Assembly (NCBI GenBank): GCA_020722205.1
Contig: DYLF01000013.1
Span: forward strand, 1 to 38,080
Reading direction: 5' to 3'
Source of the DNA: Desulfobacca acetoxidans
GTDB lineage: Bacteria > Desulfobacterota > Desulfobaccia > Desulfobaccales > 0-14-0-80-60-11
Length of the DNA: 38,080 nucleotides
The notes under the pieces are model-generated. The model made no database searches, had not been told where the DNA came from, and saw only the letters and a list, made by a program, of their open reading frames with translations. Position numbers and translations under genes: made by a program. Every line of letters starts with the position of its first letter. Position 1 is the stretch's first letter. Below are positions 1 to 8,288 of the stretch, in pieces.

Positions 1-435
1 CTTACCGGCGCCAAAGCCCGAGAGTGCCCCAAGCCCTTGCGCCGCATCGTTTACCAGGACCCCGAAACCGGCAAGGTTTATGCGTTCCTCACCAACCACT
101 TCCGGTTGGCAGCCAAGACCATCGCCGACATCTACCAGGAGCGCTGGCAGATCGAAATATTTTTCCGCTTCATCAAGCAGAACCTAAAGATCAAGGCCTT
201 CATCGGCAACTCCGAGAACGCCGTCATGACCCAGATCTATGCGGCCCTCATCGTCTATCTTTTGCTTTGCTACACCAAGTTCCTCTGTAACTTGAGCGTT
301 ACTTTGCAGAACTTGATGCGGGTCTTGCAGCTTAACCTGTTTCGCACTTGCTCCTTGCAGGAACTTTTTGAGCCGCCAGGCCCGGTGCCGGATAATATGA
401 ATGTTAATAACCAGTTAACCCTGGCTTGGGCCTAG
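1..435 (+). CDS. IS4-type transposase, C-terminal part (5' end outside window)
   Basis: The frame is open from base 1, so the gene begins upstream of the window; about 144 C-terminal residues remain. The segment YQERWQIEIFFRFIK matches the Y-(2)-R-(3)-E-(6)-K signature that holds the last acidic residue of the DDE catalytic triad in IS4-family transposases. It is followed by a hydrophobic helix (YAALIVYLLL) and a leucine-rich tail typical of the family. The two Asp residues of the triad lie outside the window. The stop at 433-435 runs straight into sequence that could contain the right end of the element. A 14-base stretch at 434-447 recurs inverted at 27289-27302. Activity cannot be judged without the 5' half. 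Confidence 0.85.
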   Translation, partial: LTGAKARECPKPLRRIVYQDPETGKVYAFLTNHFRLAAKTIADIYQERWQIEIFFRFIKQNLKIKAFIGNSENAVMTQIYAALIVYLLLCYTKFLCNLSVTLQNLMRVLQLNLFRTCSLQELFEPPGPVPDNMNVNNQLTLAWA

Positions 436-779
436 CCGGACAGAAATGATATCTAGTGTTTTATAGATTCGAAAAAGGGGTTATTTTATGCCCTTGGCAA
501 TGGGTCAACTGAGACTAAATTCCTTACAATGCCACAATCCACGAGCGTTTTGCCAAGCAGTGGCTTCCGACAACCCGGGCACATAAAACTTTCAGGCTGC
601 CTAAGTGCTATCAGGTAAACTATGTATGACATTTCGCTGGCAAATCTACTTTCAAAATCCATTATAGTCCGCGGTAATCTTCCATACCCACGTACTACAT
701 ATTGTGTTTACTTGAGTCAATTGCATAGCCCCAAAAGAGAATTCTCCACTTCTCCCTCTCCACCCGCTGGCCACTGACC
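436..779. other. Gene-free region after the transposase
   Basis: About 340 bases, AT-richer than the flanks, with no convincing gene. It presumably holds the right terminal inverted repeat of the insertion sequence, but the left end is outside the window so the repeat cannot be matched. A short ATG frame at 488 (32 codons) has no homology that I recognise. Near the fdhD end, 749-765 carries a 17-base C/T-rich string that recurs at 26607-26623. Confidence 0.5.
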
Positions 780-1661
780 TCACTGCAAACGCCGGGGGTG
801 AGTATAGACGTTGTAACGGTCCTCACGGACAAAGCCTACCAGGGTGAGGTGCAGTTCCTGAGCAAGCTGCACGGCCAGGCTGGTGGGGGCCGACACCCCG
901 GCCAACACCGGGATGCCGGCCCGGGCGGCCTTCAGGGCCATCTCAAAGCTGAGGCGGCCGCTGAGCAAGGCCACCATTTCCCCCAGATCCCGCCTCTCCA
1001 GGAGCGCCCGGCCGATGACCTTGTCCAGGGCGTTGTGGCGGCCGACGTCTTCAGCGCTGAGGAAAACCGCGCCCTCTGGTGTGGCCAAGACGGCGGCATG
1101 GGCGCCCCCGGTCTGGGCGAAAACCGGCTGCGCTTCAGGCAGCCGGGCCATCAGGGCCAAGAGTTGCCCGCTGCTGAGGGTCAAAGCACCGGCAACCGGC
1201 TTCACCTGCCGGCAGATTTCGGTGACGGCCTCTTTGGCGCACAGGCCGCAGCTTGCATAAGAAACCTCCAGCTGTCGGCGCCCCCGGCGGGCCAAGGCCT
1301 CGGGGGTGAGTGTCACCTCCACCACGTCGGGGGTCAGAGTGGGGTCGGCACCCCTCCCGCAGAAGTGCAGGGTAAGAACCTCTGACAACTGCTGGACGAT
1401 CCCCTCGGTGAACAAGAACCCCAGGGCCAGCTCCTTTTCCCCGCCCGGCAGGCGCATCAGCACCTGAAAAGGCTCCCCCGCCAAGCGGATTTCCAGTGGT
1501 TCCTCCACCACCACCAGGTCCCGGATGGTCTGGCTTTGGCAAGCGCGGTAAGAAATTACCGGCAATTCTATAAACGTCCGGAGTGCTGCGTGCTGAGTGC
1601 TGCGGCTTGAGGGATTCTTATTTTCCTGGTCCCGAACCGCGTGCCCCAAGTCCCGGTTCAT
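780..1661 (-). CDS. fdhD: FdhD, formate dehydrogenase accessory sulfurtransferase
   Basis: FdhD passes sulfur from a cysteine desulfurase to the molybdenum/tungsten bis-MGD cofactor of formate dehydrogenase in the cytoplasm. The family signatures are present: a central SCGLC motif (Cys138 and Cys141 from the chosen start), SAEDVGRHNALDKVIG, and the C-terminal SGRLSFEMALKAARAGIPVLAG block. The ATG at 1659-1661 overlaps the TGA of nadK (ATGA), so the two genes are probably translationally coupled; a start 7 codons upstream is less likely. The first 35 or so residues are non-conserved and include a run encoded by three tandem heptamers (1582-1602). No formate dehydrogenase structural gene is in the window. 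The length of 293 residues is normal. Confidence 0.93.
   Translation of the reverse strand: MNRDLGHAVRDQENKNPSSRSTQHAALRTFIELPVISYRACQSQTIRDLVVVEEPLEIRLAGEPFQVLMRLPGGEKELALGFLFTEGIVQQLSEVLTLHFCGRGADPTLTPDVVEVTLTPEALARRGRRQLEVSYASCGLCAKEAVTEICRQVKPVAGALTLSSGQLLALMARLPEAQPVFAQTGGAHAAVLATPEGAVFLSAEDVGRHNALDKVIGRALLERRDLGEMVALLSGRLSFEMALKAARAGIPVLAGVSAPTSLAVQLAQELHLTLVGFVREDRYNVYTHPRRLQ
1582..1602. repeat. Three tandem heptamers inside the fdhD 5' region
   Basis: Units AGTGCTG, CGTGCTG and AGTGCTG follow one another without spacer. They encode part of the non-conserved N-terminal extension of FdhD (residues STQHAAL). They belong to a set of degenerate 7-base repeats found at several gene edges in this window. 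Confidence 0.65.
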
Positions 1662-2521
1662 GCCGGCACCACCTCGGCACACTGGCCGGCTATCTCGCCC
1701 CAGCCTAACTTGGTGCGCAGTATCTGGAAAAAGCTGCGGTGGGGAGACTTGACAAGCTTCAAATTATGAGGCGCTGCTCTTACCTCCACCCTGTCCCCTG
1801 GCATCAGTTCCTGCCCCACTTGGCCGTCCAAGGTGAGATAGGCATCCCGCACTTTCTCATTCAAAGTAACCGCTACGCAAACCGTGTCCGGCAGGATCAG
1901 CGGCCGGTTGCTTAAGGTAAAGGGACAAATGGGTAAAAGAATGATCTGCCGCAGGGTAGGGTAGGCAATAGGACCACCGGCTGACATAGTGTAGGCGGTG
2001 GAGCCGGTGGGAGTGGCGACGATGAGCCCGTCAGCCCGGTAGGTGGTAAGATATTCATCGTCGATCCAGGTGGTCAGTTCCACTATACGGGCTAACGCCC
2101 CCTTGTTGATCACCGCGTCATTCAGCACATGCTCCTGCCAGATAGATTTACCCTGACGAAAAAGAGTGGCGGTCAGTACCATGCGGCTTTCCACTTCATA
2201 GTGACCAGCCAACACCTGCTCCATGGAGGAATAAAGTTCCGGCAACGCCACCTCGGTGAGAAATCCCAGACCCCCCATGTTCACCCCCAACAGAGGGATG
2301 CCCTGGTGACCGTAATGGCGGGCCACCCCCAAAAGAGTGCCGTCCCCCCCCAGGACGATAATGAGGTCAATCCGTTCGGGTAAAGGAAGAACGTCGGGCT
2401 CCGGCTCATTTTCCATCAGATGAGCCGTCAGCCCCCGCACCGCAAACCACTCCTGCAAAGCCCGCCCGGCTTCCCAGGCGTCCACTTTGCCCTTCTTGGT
2501 GACCACCGCCACAGCCTGCAC
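1658..2521 (-). CDS. nadK: NAD kinase
   Basis: ATP(or polyphosphate)-dependent NAD kinase makes NADP+ from NAD+ in the cytoplasm. The GGDGT motif (residues 58-62), the glycine-rich GVNMGGLGFLTEV block, and the NAD-binding segment with DGLIVATPTGSTAYTMSAGGP are all present. The start is chosen at the GTG of 2519-2521, because a strong GGAGGAGG lies 7 bases upstream; a TTG nine codons further up would place that site inside the gene. The resulting 287 residues fit the family. The stop overlaps the fdhD start by ATGA. The gene diverges from the aminotransferase gene. Confidence 0.93.
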   Translation of the reverse strand: MQAVAVVTKKGKVDAWEAGRALQEWFAVRGLTAHLMENEPEPDVLPLPERIDLIIVLGGDGTLLGVARHYGHQGIPLLGVNMGGLGFLTEVALPELYSSMEQVLAGHYEVESRMVLTATLFRQGKSIWQEHVLNDAVINKGALARIVELTTWIDDEYLTTYRADGLIVATPTGSTAYTMSAGGPIAYPTLRQIILLPICPFTLSNRPLILPDTVCVAVTLNEKVRDAYLTLDGQVGQELMPGDRVEVRAAPHNLKLVKSPHRSFFQILRTKLGWGEIAGQCAEVVPA

Positions 2522-2614
2522 AGCCAGCCCTCCTCCTATGGTTGACAACTATCATATTCTCCGGTAATTATCAAATGGCCACTGGCAGCATACCATATAA
2601 AGGAGAACCTCACT

Positions 2615-3811
2615 TTGCAACTTGCTCGTCGCATTCAACAGATCCCCCCCTCCGCCACCCTGGCCTTAAATACCAAAGCCAATCAGCTCAAGGCCCAAGG
2701 GGTGGACGTGGTTAATTTCGGAGTGGGAGAGCCTGATTTCGACACCCCGTCGCATATCCGGGAAGCGGCCATCCGGGCCATCCAGGAAGGTTTCACCCGC
2801 TACACCCCGGTGGGCGGCATCCTCGAACTCAAAGAAGCCATCGCCTACCGCTTCCACCAAGACCTTGGCTTGGCTTACACGCCGGCGGAAATCATGGTTT
2901 CCTGCGGCGGCAAACACGCCCTCTACAACCTGTTCATGGTCATCTTCGAAGCCGGCGACGAGGTCATCGTCCCGGCACCCTTCTGGGTCTCCTATCCACC
3001 GATGCTCATGCTCGCCGAGGCTGTACCGGTGATCATCCCCACCCGGCAGGAAAACAGCTTTAAGCTCACCGCCGCCGAACTGAAAGAGCGTCTGACCCCC
3101 AAGACCCGGGGGATTATCTTGAACAGCCCCTCCAACCCCACCGGGGCCATGTATAGCCAGAAGGAACTGGCGGCGTTGGCCGAGGTCGTCTTGAAACACA
3201 ACCTGACAGTCATTTCCGATGACATCTATGACAAGATCCGCTTTGACGGCGCACCCTTCTGGAACCTGGCCATGCTGGCCCCGGAACTCAAGAGGCGCAC
3301 CTTTGTGCTGAACGGCCTCTCCAAAACCTACGCCATGACCGGCTGGCGTATCGGCTATGCAGCCGGACCGGCCCAGGCCATCGCCGCGGCTATCAAGCTC
3401 CAGAGCCAAAGCACTTCCAACCCCAACTCCATCGCCCAAAAGGCCGGCGTCGCCGCCTTGCTGGGACCCCAGGACGCCGTGGCCGCCATGCTGAGCGAAT
3501 TCGCCTGGCGGCGCGACGACATCTACCGGCGGTTGCTGGACATTCCCGGCCTCTCCACCTCCAAACCGGAGGGTGCTTTTTATATCTTCCCCAATTTCTC
3601 GGCCTACTTTGAGGCCTGCCAACCCGCCCCAGGGCAGACCTACTCCCAGTACCTGGCGGAGTATCTCCTGGAAGAGGCCCAGGTGGCTATGGTGCCCGGC
3701 GCCGAGTTCGGCGAAGACCACTGCTTGCGCCTCTCCTTTGCCACCTCCCGGGAACGCATTGCCACCGGGGTCGGACGCATTAAGGAAGCCTTGGCAAAGC
3801 TGGGGGAATAA
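2615..3811 (+). CDS. aspC: Class I aspartate aminotransferase (subgroup I-gamma type)
   Basis: A PLP-dependent aminotransferase of 398 residues, predicted to interconvert aspartate/2-oxoglutarate and oxaloacetate/glutamate; some I-gamma members also accept prephenate. The PLP lysine is in NGLSKTYAMTGWRIGYAAGP, preceded by the ISDDIYDKIRFDG block that contacts the cofactor ring. The N-terminal VVNFGVGEPDFDTP and TRYTPVGG motifs and the C-terminal LRLSFATS arginine segment are typical. The start is a TTG at 2615, chosen because AAGGAG lies about 10 bases upstream and the N-terminus then matches the family. TTGACA at 2542-2547 is a possible -35 element, but the -10 is poor. Confidence 0.9.
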   Translation: MQLARRIQQIPPSATLALNTKANQLKAQGVDVVNFGVGEPDFDTPSHIREAAIRAIQEGFTRYTPVGGILELKEAIAYRFHQDLGLAYTPAEIMVSCGGKHALYNLFMVIFEAGDEVIVPAPFWVSYPPMLMLAEAVPVIIPTRQENSFKLTAAELKERLTPKTRGIILNSPSNPTGAMYSQKELAALAEVVLKHNLTVISDDIYDKIRFDGAPFWNLAMLAPELKRRTFVLNGLSKTYAMTGWRIGYAAGPAQAIAAAIKLQSQSTSNPNSIAQKAGVAALLGPQDAVAAMLSEFAWRRDDIYRRLLDIPGLSTSKPEGAFYIFPNFSAYFEACQPAPGQTYSQYLAEYLLEEAQVAMVPGAEFGEDHCLRLSFATSRERIATGVGRIKEALAKLGE

Positions 3812-3824
3812 ATGAACTTAGATG

Positions 3825-3859
3825 AGCGCGGCCGGAGACCGGAGTTGGACGGCCGCGCT
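3825..3859. terminator. GC-rich 10-bp hairpin between convergent genes
   Basis: AGCGCGGCCG (3825-3834) and CGGCCGCGCT (3850-3859) are perfect inverted arms with a 15-base loop. They sit between the ends of the aminotransferase gene and the convergent PxxKW gene. No T-run follows on either strand, so a bidirectional terminator role is inferred from position and stem strength only. Confidence 0.4.
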
Positions 3860-3874
3860 GCCCGCTCAGGAAGG

Positions 3875-4162
3875 TTAACGGCCCGCCGCTGCGCGCTTGG
3901 AGGCCTTCAAAGGATTGATCTTGGCAGAGTTGCCGTTGCTCTTATCCGACTTGACGTGCGTGGCCAGATTGCAGTTGCCTCGACGCCACTTCACCGCCGG
4001 GTCCGGAAAAGACGCGCAGAATCGGGATCCCTCAAAATCGATGATGCGCTCGCAACCCTCACAGTTGGCTACCACCGGCCGACATCTGCCGCCATTGAAC
4101 GAGCAGCCTTTTTTGGTCATGAAGGAACAATCCACACCCGGTTTGACACTTACACAATGCAT
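3875..4162 (-). CDS. PxxKW family cysteine-rich protein
   Basis: A 95-residue protein with nine cysteines in its first 65 residues and the segment DPAVKW, the PxxKW signature of a small cysteine-rich family known mainly from Desulfobacterota. The cysteine spacing (C-x8-C-x6-C-x6-C-x6-C-x2-C) suggests metal or Fe-S binding, but the function is unknown. The C-terminal third is lysine/arginine-rich and lacks cysteine. The ATG has a GAGAGGGGG ribosome site 8 bases upstream. A good promoter lies at 4197-4224, so it is probably transcribed alone. Confidence 0.8.
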   Translation of the reverse strand: MHCVSVKPGVDCSFMTKKGCSFNGGRCRPVVANCEGCERIIDFEGSRFCASFPDPAVKWRRGNCNLATHVKSDKSNGNSAKINPLKASKRAAAGR

Positions 4163-4196
4163 GGCGATCAGCCCCCTCTCTAATAAAATTTTTTAT

Positions 4197-4224
4197 AATA
4201 TAAAATATTCTACCTTTTTGTCAA
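4197..4224 (-). promoter_or_regulatory. Promoter of the PxxKW gene
   Basis: Reading the minus strand, TTGACA (4219-4224), a 16-base spacer and TATATT (4197-4202) form a sigma-70-type promoter about 35 bases before the start codon. The surrounding DNA is strongly AT-rich. Confidence 0.6.
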
Positions 4225-4331
4225 TAAGGTCGGCCAACTAGTGGGGAAAAAATAACCGTTTTTTGCTTCTTTCTTTTCTGCTTTTCCCCCAGAATTTCTT
4301 TATCTTTTTTCATCTGGGCGAGGGAACTTAC

Positions 4332-4925
4332 ATGCCTAAGAAAGAGCAGCTTCCCGATTATCATGCCAAGCGGGATTTCAACCGTACCCCGGAACCGCCA
4401 GGCGGACGGCGGGCGGCGGGCAACGAGCCTCTCTTTGTCATCCAAAAACATGCCGCCCGCACCCTGCACTACGATTTTCGTCTGGAGATCGAAGGCGTTC
4501 TCAAGTCCTGGGCGGTACCCAAGGGGCCGTCCACCAACCCCAGAAACAAACGGCTGGCCGTGCCCACCGAAGACCATCCCCTGGACTATGCCGATTTCGA
4601 AGGCGTTATCCCCGAGGGCGAATACGGCGCCGGCACAGTGCTGGTCTGGGACACCGGCACCTTCAGAAACTTGACCGAGAAAAAAGGCCGGCCCATCCCT
4701 CTGAACGAGGCCCTGGCCCACGGCCACCTCAAAGTCTGGCTGGCGGGCAAGAAACTCAAAGGCGGCTACGCCCTGACGCGCTTTCAGAAAGAACCCGACG
4801 AAAACTGGCTCCTGGTGAAGCTGGACGATGAATGGGCCACCACCGACCGGGACCCGCTGAAGGACGAACCCCGCTCGGTGCTGACCGGACGGACCTTGGA
4901 AGAAATGGCGCCAAAAACTCAGTAG
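4332..4925 (+). CDS. Stand-alone LigD-type 3'-phosphoesterase
   Basis: A 197-residue protein corresponding to the phosphoesterase domain of bacterial LigD, which trims 3'-phosphate and 3'-ribonucleotide ends during non-homologous end joining. The active-site set is intact: His40, His46, Asp48 and Arg50 in KHAARTLHYDFRLE, then His82 and Tyr86 in DHPLDYADFEGVIPEGEYGAG. The spacing is the same as in the Pseudomonas enzyme. No polymerase or ligase domain is attached, and no ku or ligD lies in the window. The ATG at 4332 is chosen because the conserved part starts soon after it; the frame is open upstream to 4263 but T-rich and unlikely to be coding. Confidence 0.9.
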   Translation: MPKKEQLPDYHAKRDFNRTPEPPGGRRAAGNEPLFVIQKHAARTLHYDFRLEIEGVLKSWAVPKGPSTNPRNKRLAVPTEDHPLDYADFEGVIPEGEYGAGTVLVWDTGTFRNLTEKKGRPIPLNEALAHGHLKVWLAGKKLKGGYALTRFQKEPDENWLLVKLDDEWATTDRDPLKDEPRSVLTGRTLEEMAPKTQ

Positions 4926-5086
4926 CAGGTATAGTCCATACCGGAATGGTGACCACCGCCTTCACCTCAGCCTCTCCCTCGCCAACAGGCGGCGAGGAGG
5001 AAGAAACTTTATCCAAGTTATGAATGATCTGCTTGCCATAGGTTTGATATGACCTAGGGAGAATTCTTGACCAGTAACCCAAGTTC

Positions 5087-6313
5087 TTAATTAAACCCAT
5101 CTTGACCGTGGCCCTCGCCCGGAGAAAATCCCCTGATCATCAGATAAAAACCCATGGTTGACCACAGGATGACCAGGGCCGTTAGCAGGTAACCGGTCGT
5201 AAAGCCCAATCTCGTCACCACCGGCCCCATGGCCGCGGAGCTGGCCGTCATGCCCAGGTAGATGCAAGTATTATAGCCGCCCATGGCCAGACCCCTGGCC
5301 TCCGGGGGCACGGTCTCGGCGACCAGGGCACCGGTGGGGGTAAAAGCCAGGCCCATGGCGGCGCCCAAGGCCGCCGCGGTCCCCATAAATTGCCACCCGC
5401 TGCGGCACAGACCGAAAGCCGCCAGAGAGACGCCTAAGCAAAGGAAACCCAGAACGGCCAGATGCTGGCGTCGGGCCACCTGATCGCTCAGGCGCCCGCA
5501 GGGGATGCGGGATAACGCGTTCACCAGCCCCTGCATGGCGAACACCAACCCGATTCCCCCGGGTTGCAGCCCCTGTTGGTGGGTGTGCAGGGGAGCAAAG
5601 GTGATAAACATCCCCAAGCCGAAACAGCCCCCCAGGGTGGCCAGCCAGCACCCCAGGAGGGGGTGGTTTCTCAAAACTGCCCTAATATTTGACCCCAGGG
5701 GGGAAGAACCCGGACCGCGGACCCTCTCTTTCCCCGAGGACGGTAACAAAGCCATCGCCAAGCCGGCGATGACCGCCACCATCAAGGCCGAGAGCAGAAA
5801 AAGTAGCCGGAAGCCCAGCCACTGGGCCAGCCCGCCACCCAAGGCCGGCCCCAGGCTCATCCCCGTATAGATGGCGGTCGTATACCAACCATAGGAACGC
5901 CCCAAATGGGTGCCCGGGGAGATATCAGCAACGTAGGCCATGAGGGTGGGGCCGATGGCCGCCAACCCCAGGCCGAAAAGAATCGAAATGCCCATGAGCT
6001 GGCAGGGGGTCTGGGAAACCGCCAGGAGCAGGGCGCTGACCGAAGAGACCAAGAGCCCCCAAAGCACCAGGGTCTTCCGGCCCCAGCGGTCGGACAGCAC
6101 CCCCAGAGGGAAAGAAAGGACGCCAGCCATCAGTAAAAACAGGGAATTGATAACCCCCACTTCCAGCGCCCCAGCTCCCAGCTCCCCGGCAAAGAGCGGC
6201 ACCATGGGAATCCGCATGTAGGAACCCACATAGCTGGCAAATCCCAGGCTGCAAATGGCCCATAACAGGGCGGCGTAGTGAAGGTTCAGCTTCCGGGGAT
6301 CAATAAAGTTCAA
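5087..6313 (-). CDS. MFS transporter (12-TM, drug-exporter type)
   Basis: A 408-residue inner-membrane protein with about 12 hydrophobic segments. The loop 2-3 signature of the major facilitator superfamily is visible (GVLSDRWGRKTLV), with a degenerate second copy (GRLSDQVARRQHL) in the C-terminal half. The segment GPALGGGLAQWLGFR in helix 5 resembles the antiporter motif of drug-proton exporters. The substrate cannot be told. The only usable start is a TTG at 6313, just after an in-frame stop; no clear ribosome site precedes it. It is divergent from tilS, with about 157 bases between them. Confidence 0.85.
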   Translation of the reverse strand: MNFIDPRKLNLHYAALLWAICSLGFASYVGSYMRIPMVPLFAGELGAGALEVGVINSLFLLMAGVLSFPLGVLSDRWGRKTLVLWGLLVSSVSALLLAVSQTPCQLMGISILFGLGLAAIGPTLMAYVADISPGTHLGRSYGWYTTAIYTGMSLGPALGGGLAQWLGFRLLFLLSALMVAVIAGLAMALLPSSGKERVRGPGSSPLGSNIRAVLRNHPLLGCWLATLGGCFGLGMFITFAPLHTHQQGLQPGGIGLVFAMQGLVNALSRIPCGRLSDQVARRQHLAVLGFLCLGVSLAAFGLCRSGWQFMGTAAALGAAMGLAFTPTGALVAETVPPEARGLAMGGYNTCIYLGMTASSAAMGPVVTRLGFTTGYLLTALVILWSTMGFYLMIRGFSPGEGHGQDGFN

Positions 6314-6470
6314 AGTTTAGAAGAAGGCAACCGGCAATGTTTGATATCTTTGAATGGACCTTTGCCTCAGCAAAAATTGTTTTATAATATCAAAATTCCC
6401 AAGGCTGGTGAGAAAATGGCTCCCCCCCTTGCCGGCGGCAAATTCTTGGCTCCAAGTTGGTGACACCTGA

Positions 6471-7955
6471 ATGATCCAACCGTTATTTGACACCGCGGCG
6501 GCCCCCCATCTGGTAACCCGGGTCAAAGAGTATGTCCTCGCCGAAGGCCTTTTCACCCCCGGCGATCGGGTCCTGGTCGCTGTGTCCGGCGGACCCGATT
6601 CCGTGGCCCTGCTATCTATCCTGCACCGCCTGCAACACGACTTGGGGCTGACCCTGGGAGTGGGTCATTTTGATCACGGCCTTAGGGGACGGGAGTCCCA
6701 GAAGGATGCCGCCTTTGTCACTCAGCTGGCCAAGCAATTAAATCTGCCCTGCCATGGGGGGACAGGGGACGTCCGAGACCACGCCGAGCAGGGCAAAATT
6801 TCCCGGCAAATGGCGGCCCGGCGCCTGCGCCTGGAGTTTCTCAGGAAAACCTGCCGTCTTCAGGGTTACCAGAAAATTGCTTTGGGCCACACCGCGGATG
6901 ACCAGGTGGAGCTATTTTTCCTGCGCTTGCTGCGCGGGGCCGGGCCGGAAGGTTTAAAGGGCATGTGGCCGCTAACGCCCACCGGACTGGTTCGACCGCT
7001 TTTGGCCGTGGGCAAGCAGGTGCTGTTGGCTTGGCTGAAACAGGAGAACCTCGCTTATCGGGAGGATGCCAGTAATTTGAGTACCGTCTATCTGCGCAAC
7101 CGGGTGCGCTTGCACCTTCTGCCCCACCTGGCTGAACAATATAATCCCCGATTGCCTGCCGCGATCTGGCGGCTCATGGCCTTGCTGCAGGATGAAGAGC
7201 GCCTCTTGGCTGCCGAAATGAACCAACAGGTCAGCGGACTGATACAACGCCCCGCCCCGGACCTGCTCATCCTGAAGCTGCCCCAGTTGTTGCCAGCCGC
7301 CCCCGCATTTCAACGGCGGGCCCTGCGTTATGCCTTGGGAGAATTCCGCCGGGATCAGGACATTACTTCTGCCCAGACCGCAGCTCTTTTGGCTCTGGCC
7401 CGGGGGGCGAAAAGCGGCGGCCTCGTCGATTGCCGCGATTGCCTGGTGGCCCGGGCCGGCTCGGAACTGCATTTCCTCAAGCCCTTGCCAGCTTCTTCCC
7501 AAGAAACCCTGACCCTCCCCTCCCCCTCCTCAGATCGCCCGGTCTCGGTGCTCTCCCCCGCTGGCTGGCACTGGCGCTTGGCGCTTCTACCCAGGGTCCA
7601 GACTCAGCCGCCGCCTTCAGACCCCTGGCGGGTCTGGCTGGACGCCGACCGGCTTGCTCTCCCTTTGGCAGTCCGCCATTTCCTTCCGGGAGACCGCTTC
7701 CACCCCCTGGGCGCCCCAGGCCCCCGCAAACTCCAGGACTTCCTGGTGGACTGCAAAGTCCCCCGTTGGCTCCGGCCCTTCCTCCCCCTGGTAACCGCCG
7801 CCGGCCACATCATCTGGCTGCCGGGCCTAAGAATCGCCGACCCTGTGAAGATCACCACCGCTAGTCTTAATGTTCTGGAAATAACCCTTCAGCCGGCCGG
7901 ACCGGAAGCGGAGAGGCTATGGCCGCTCTTCCTGGCCTTTTTCTCCCGCCGGTGA
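6471..7955 (+). CDS. tilS: tRNA(Ile)-lysidine synthetase
   Basis: TilS converts the wobble cytidine of the CAU-anticodon tRNA-Ile to lysidine, so that it reads AUA. The N-type PP-loop SGGPDS is at residues 39-44, followed by VGHFDHGLRG and GHTADDQVELFFLRLLRG, both characteristic of the family. The C-terminal part (about residues 380-480) resembles the TilS tRNA-binding domain, including FLPGDRFHPLGAPGPRKLQDFLVDCKVP. The 494 residues are normal for the long bacterial form. TATAAT at 6383-6388 is a possible -10 element. The gene is essential in most bacteria. Confidence 0.93.
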   Translation: MIQPLFDTAAAPHLVTRVKEYVLAEGLFTPGDRVLVAVSGGPDSVALLSILHRLQHDLGLTLGVGHFDHGLRGRESQKDAAFVTQLAKQLNLPCHGGTGDVRDHAEQGKISRQMAARRLRLEFLRKTCRLQGYQKIALGHTADDQVELFFLRLLRGAGPEGLKGMWPLTPTGLVRPLLAVGKQVLLAWLKQENLAYREDASNLSTVYLRNRVRLHLLPHLAEQYNPRLPAAIWRLMALLQDEERLLAAEMNQQVSGLIQRPAPDLLILKLPQLLPAAPAFQRRALRYALGEFRRDQDITSAQTAALLALARGAKSGGLVDCRDCLVARAGSELHFLKPLPASSQETLTLPSPSSDRPVSVLSPAGWHWRLALLPRVQTQPPPSDPWRVWLDADRLALPLAVRHFLPGDRFHPLGAPGPRKLQDFLVDCKVPRWLRPFLPLVTAAGHIIWLPGLRIADPVKITTASLNVLEITLQPAGPEAERLWPLFLAFFSRR

Positions 7956-8069
7956 CAATTGGGGAGGTCCGGATTTTTCTAACCCTGGAGCAATTGACAA
8001 TATTTTCCTGGCAATGACTTGGGCCTTCCTGCTAAGATTCAAAAAATCTTCCTGTCTGGAGGATTGAAC

Positions 8070-8269
8070 ATGACCCCGCCCATACCGGTGGTCAACGCCG
8101 AGCAGTGTATTGCCTGCGGCAACTGCGAGCAGGTGTGCCCGGAGGTGTCCGGCTTAACGAGGCCCTGGGGTATTCGGAGGTCATCAATTCCACCGGCGCA
8201 CCTCCTAACCGCATTCAATTGGCCATTGATCAATGCCCGGCCCAGGCTATAAGCTGGAAGACTTTCTAA
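8070..8269 (+). pseudogene. [4Fe-4S] ferredoxin with one-base frameshift
   Basis: The first 26 codons encode a ferredoxin N-terminus with C-x2-C-x2-C-x3-CP (Cys13, 16, 19 and 23). At about 8147-8149 the frame breaks. Moving forward one frame restores RLNEALGYSEV, then DQCPAQAISWKTF and a stop at 8267-8269. One extra base (GTGTTC instead of GTGTC) would give an intact 66-residue ferredoxin of the Desulfovibrio single-cluster type, with the fourth ligand in the distal QCP motif. Read as it stands, translation goes out of frame after Val26 and ends at 8252. A GGAGGA ribosome site precedes the ATG. Either this is a genuine recent lesion or it is a sequencing error; the undamaged remainder favours error or a very recent event. 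Confidence 0.8.
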
Positions 8270-8288
8270 TTGCGGGAGAACACCCGAC

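Noticed and set aside
488-586. Short ATG frame after the transposase gene
   Set aside because: 32 codons, no recognisable features, and in likely non-coding IS-flanking DNA.
2666-3721. Long minus-strand open frame opposite the aminotransferase gene
   Set aside because: It is the antisense shadow of a clear aminotransferase gene, with glycine/histidine-rich low-quality protein and no family match.
4977-4997. Hairpin CCTCGCC/GGCGAGG after the phosphoesterase gene as a terminator
   Set aside because: No T-run follows on either strand, so I do not call it a terminator.
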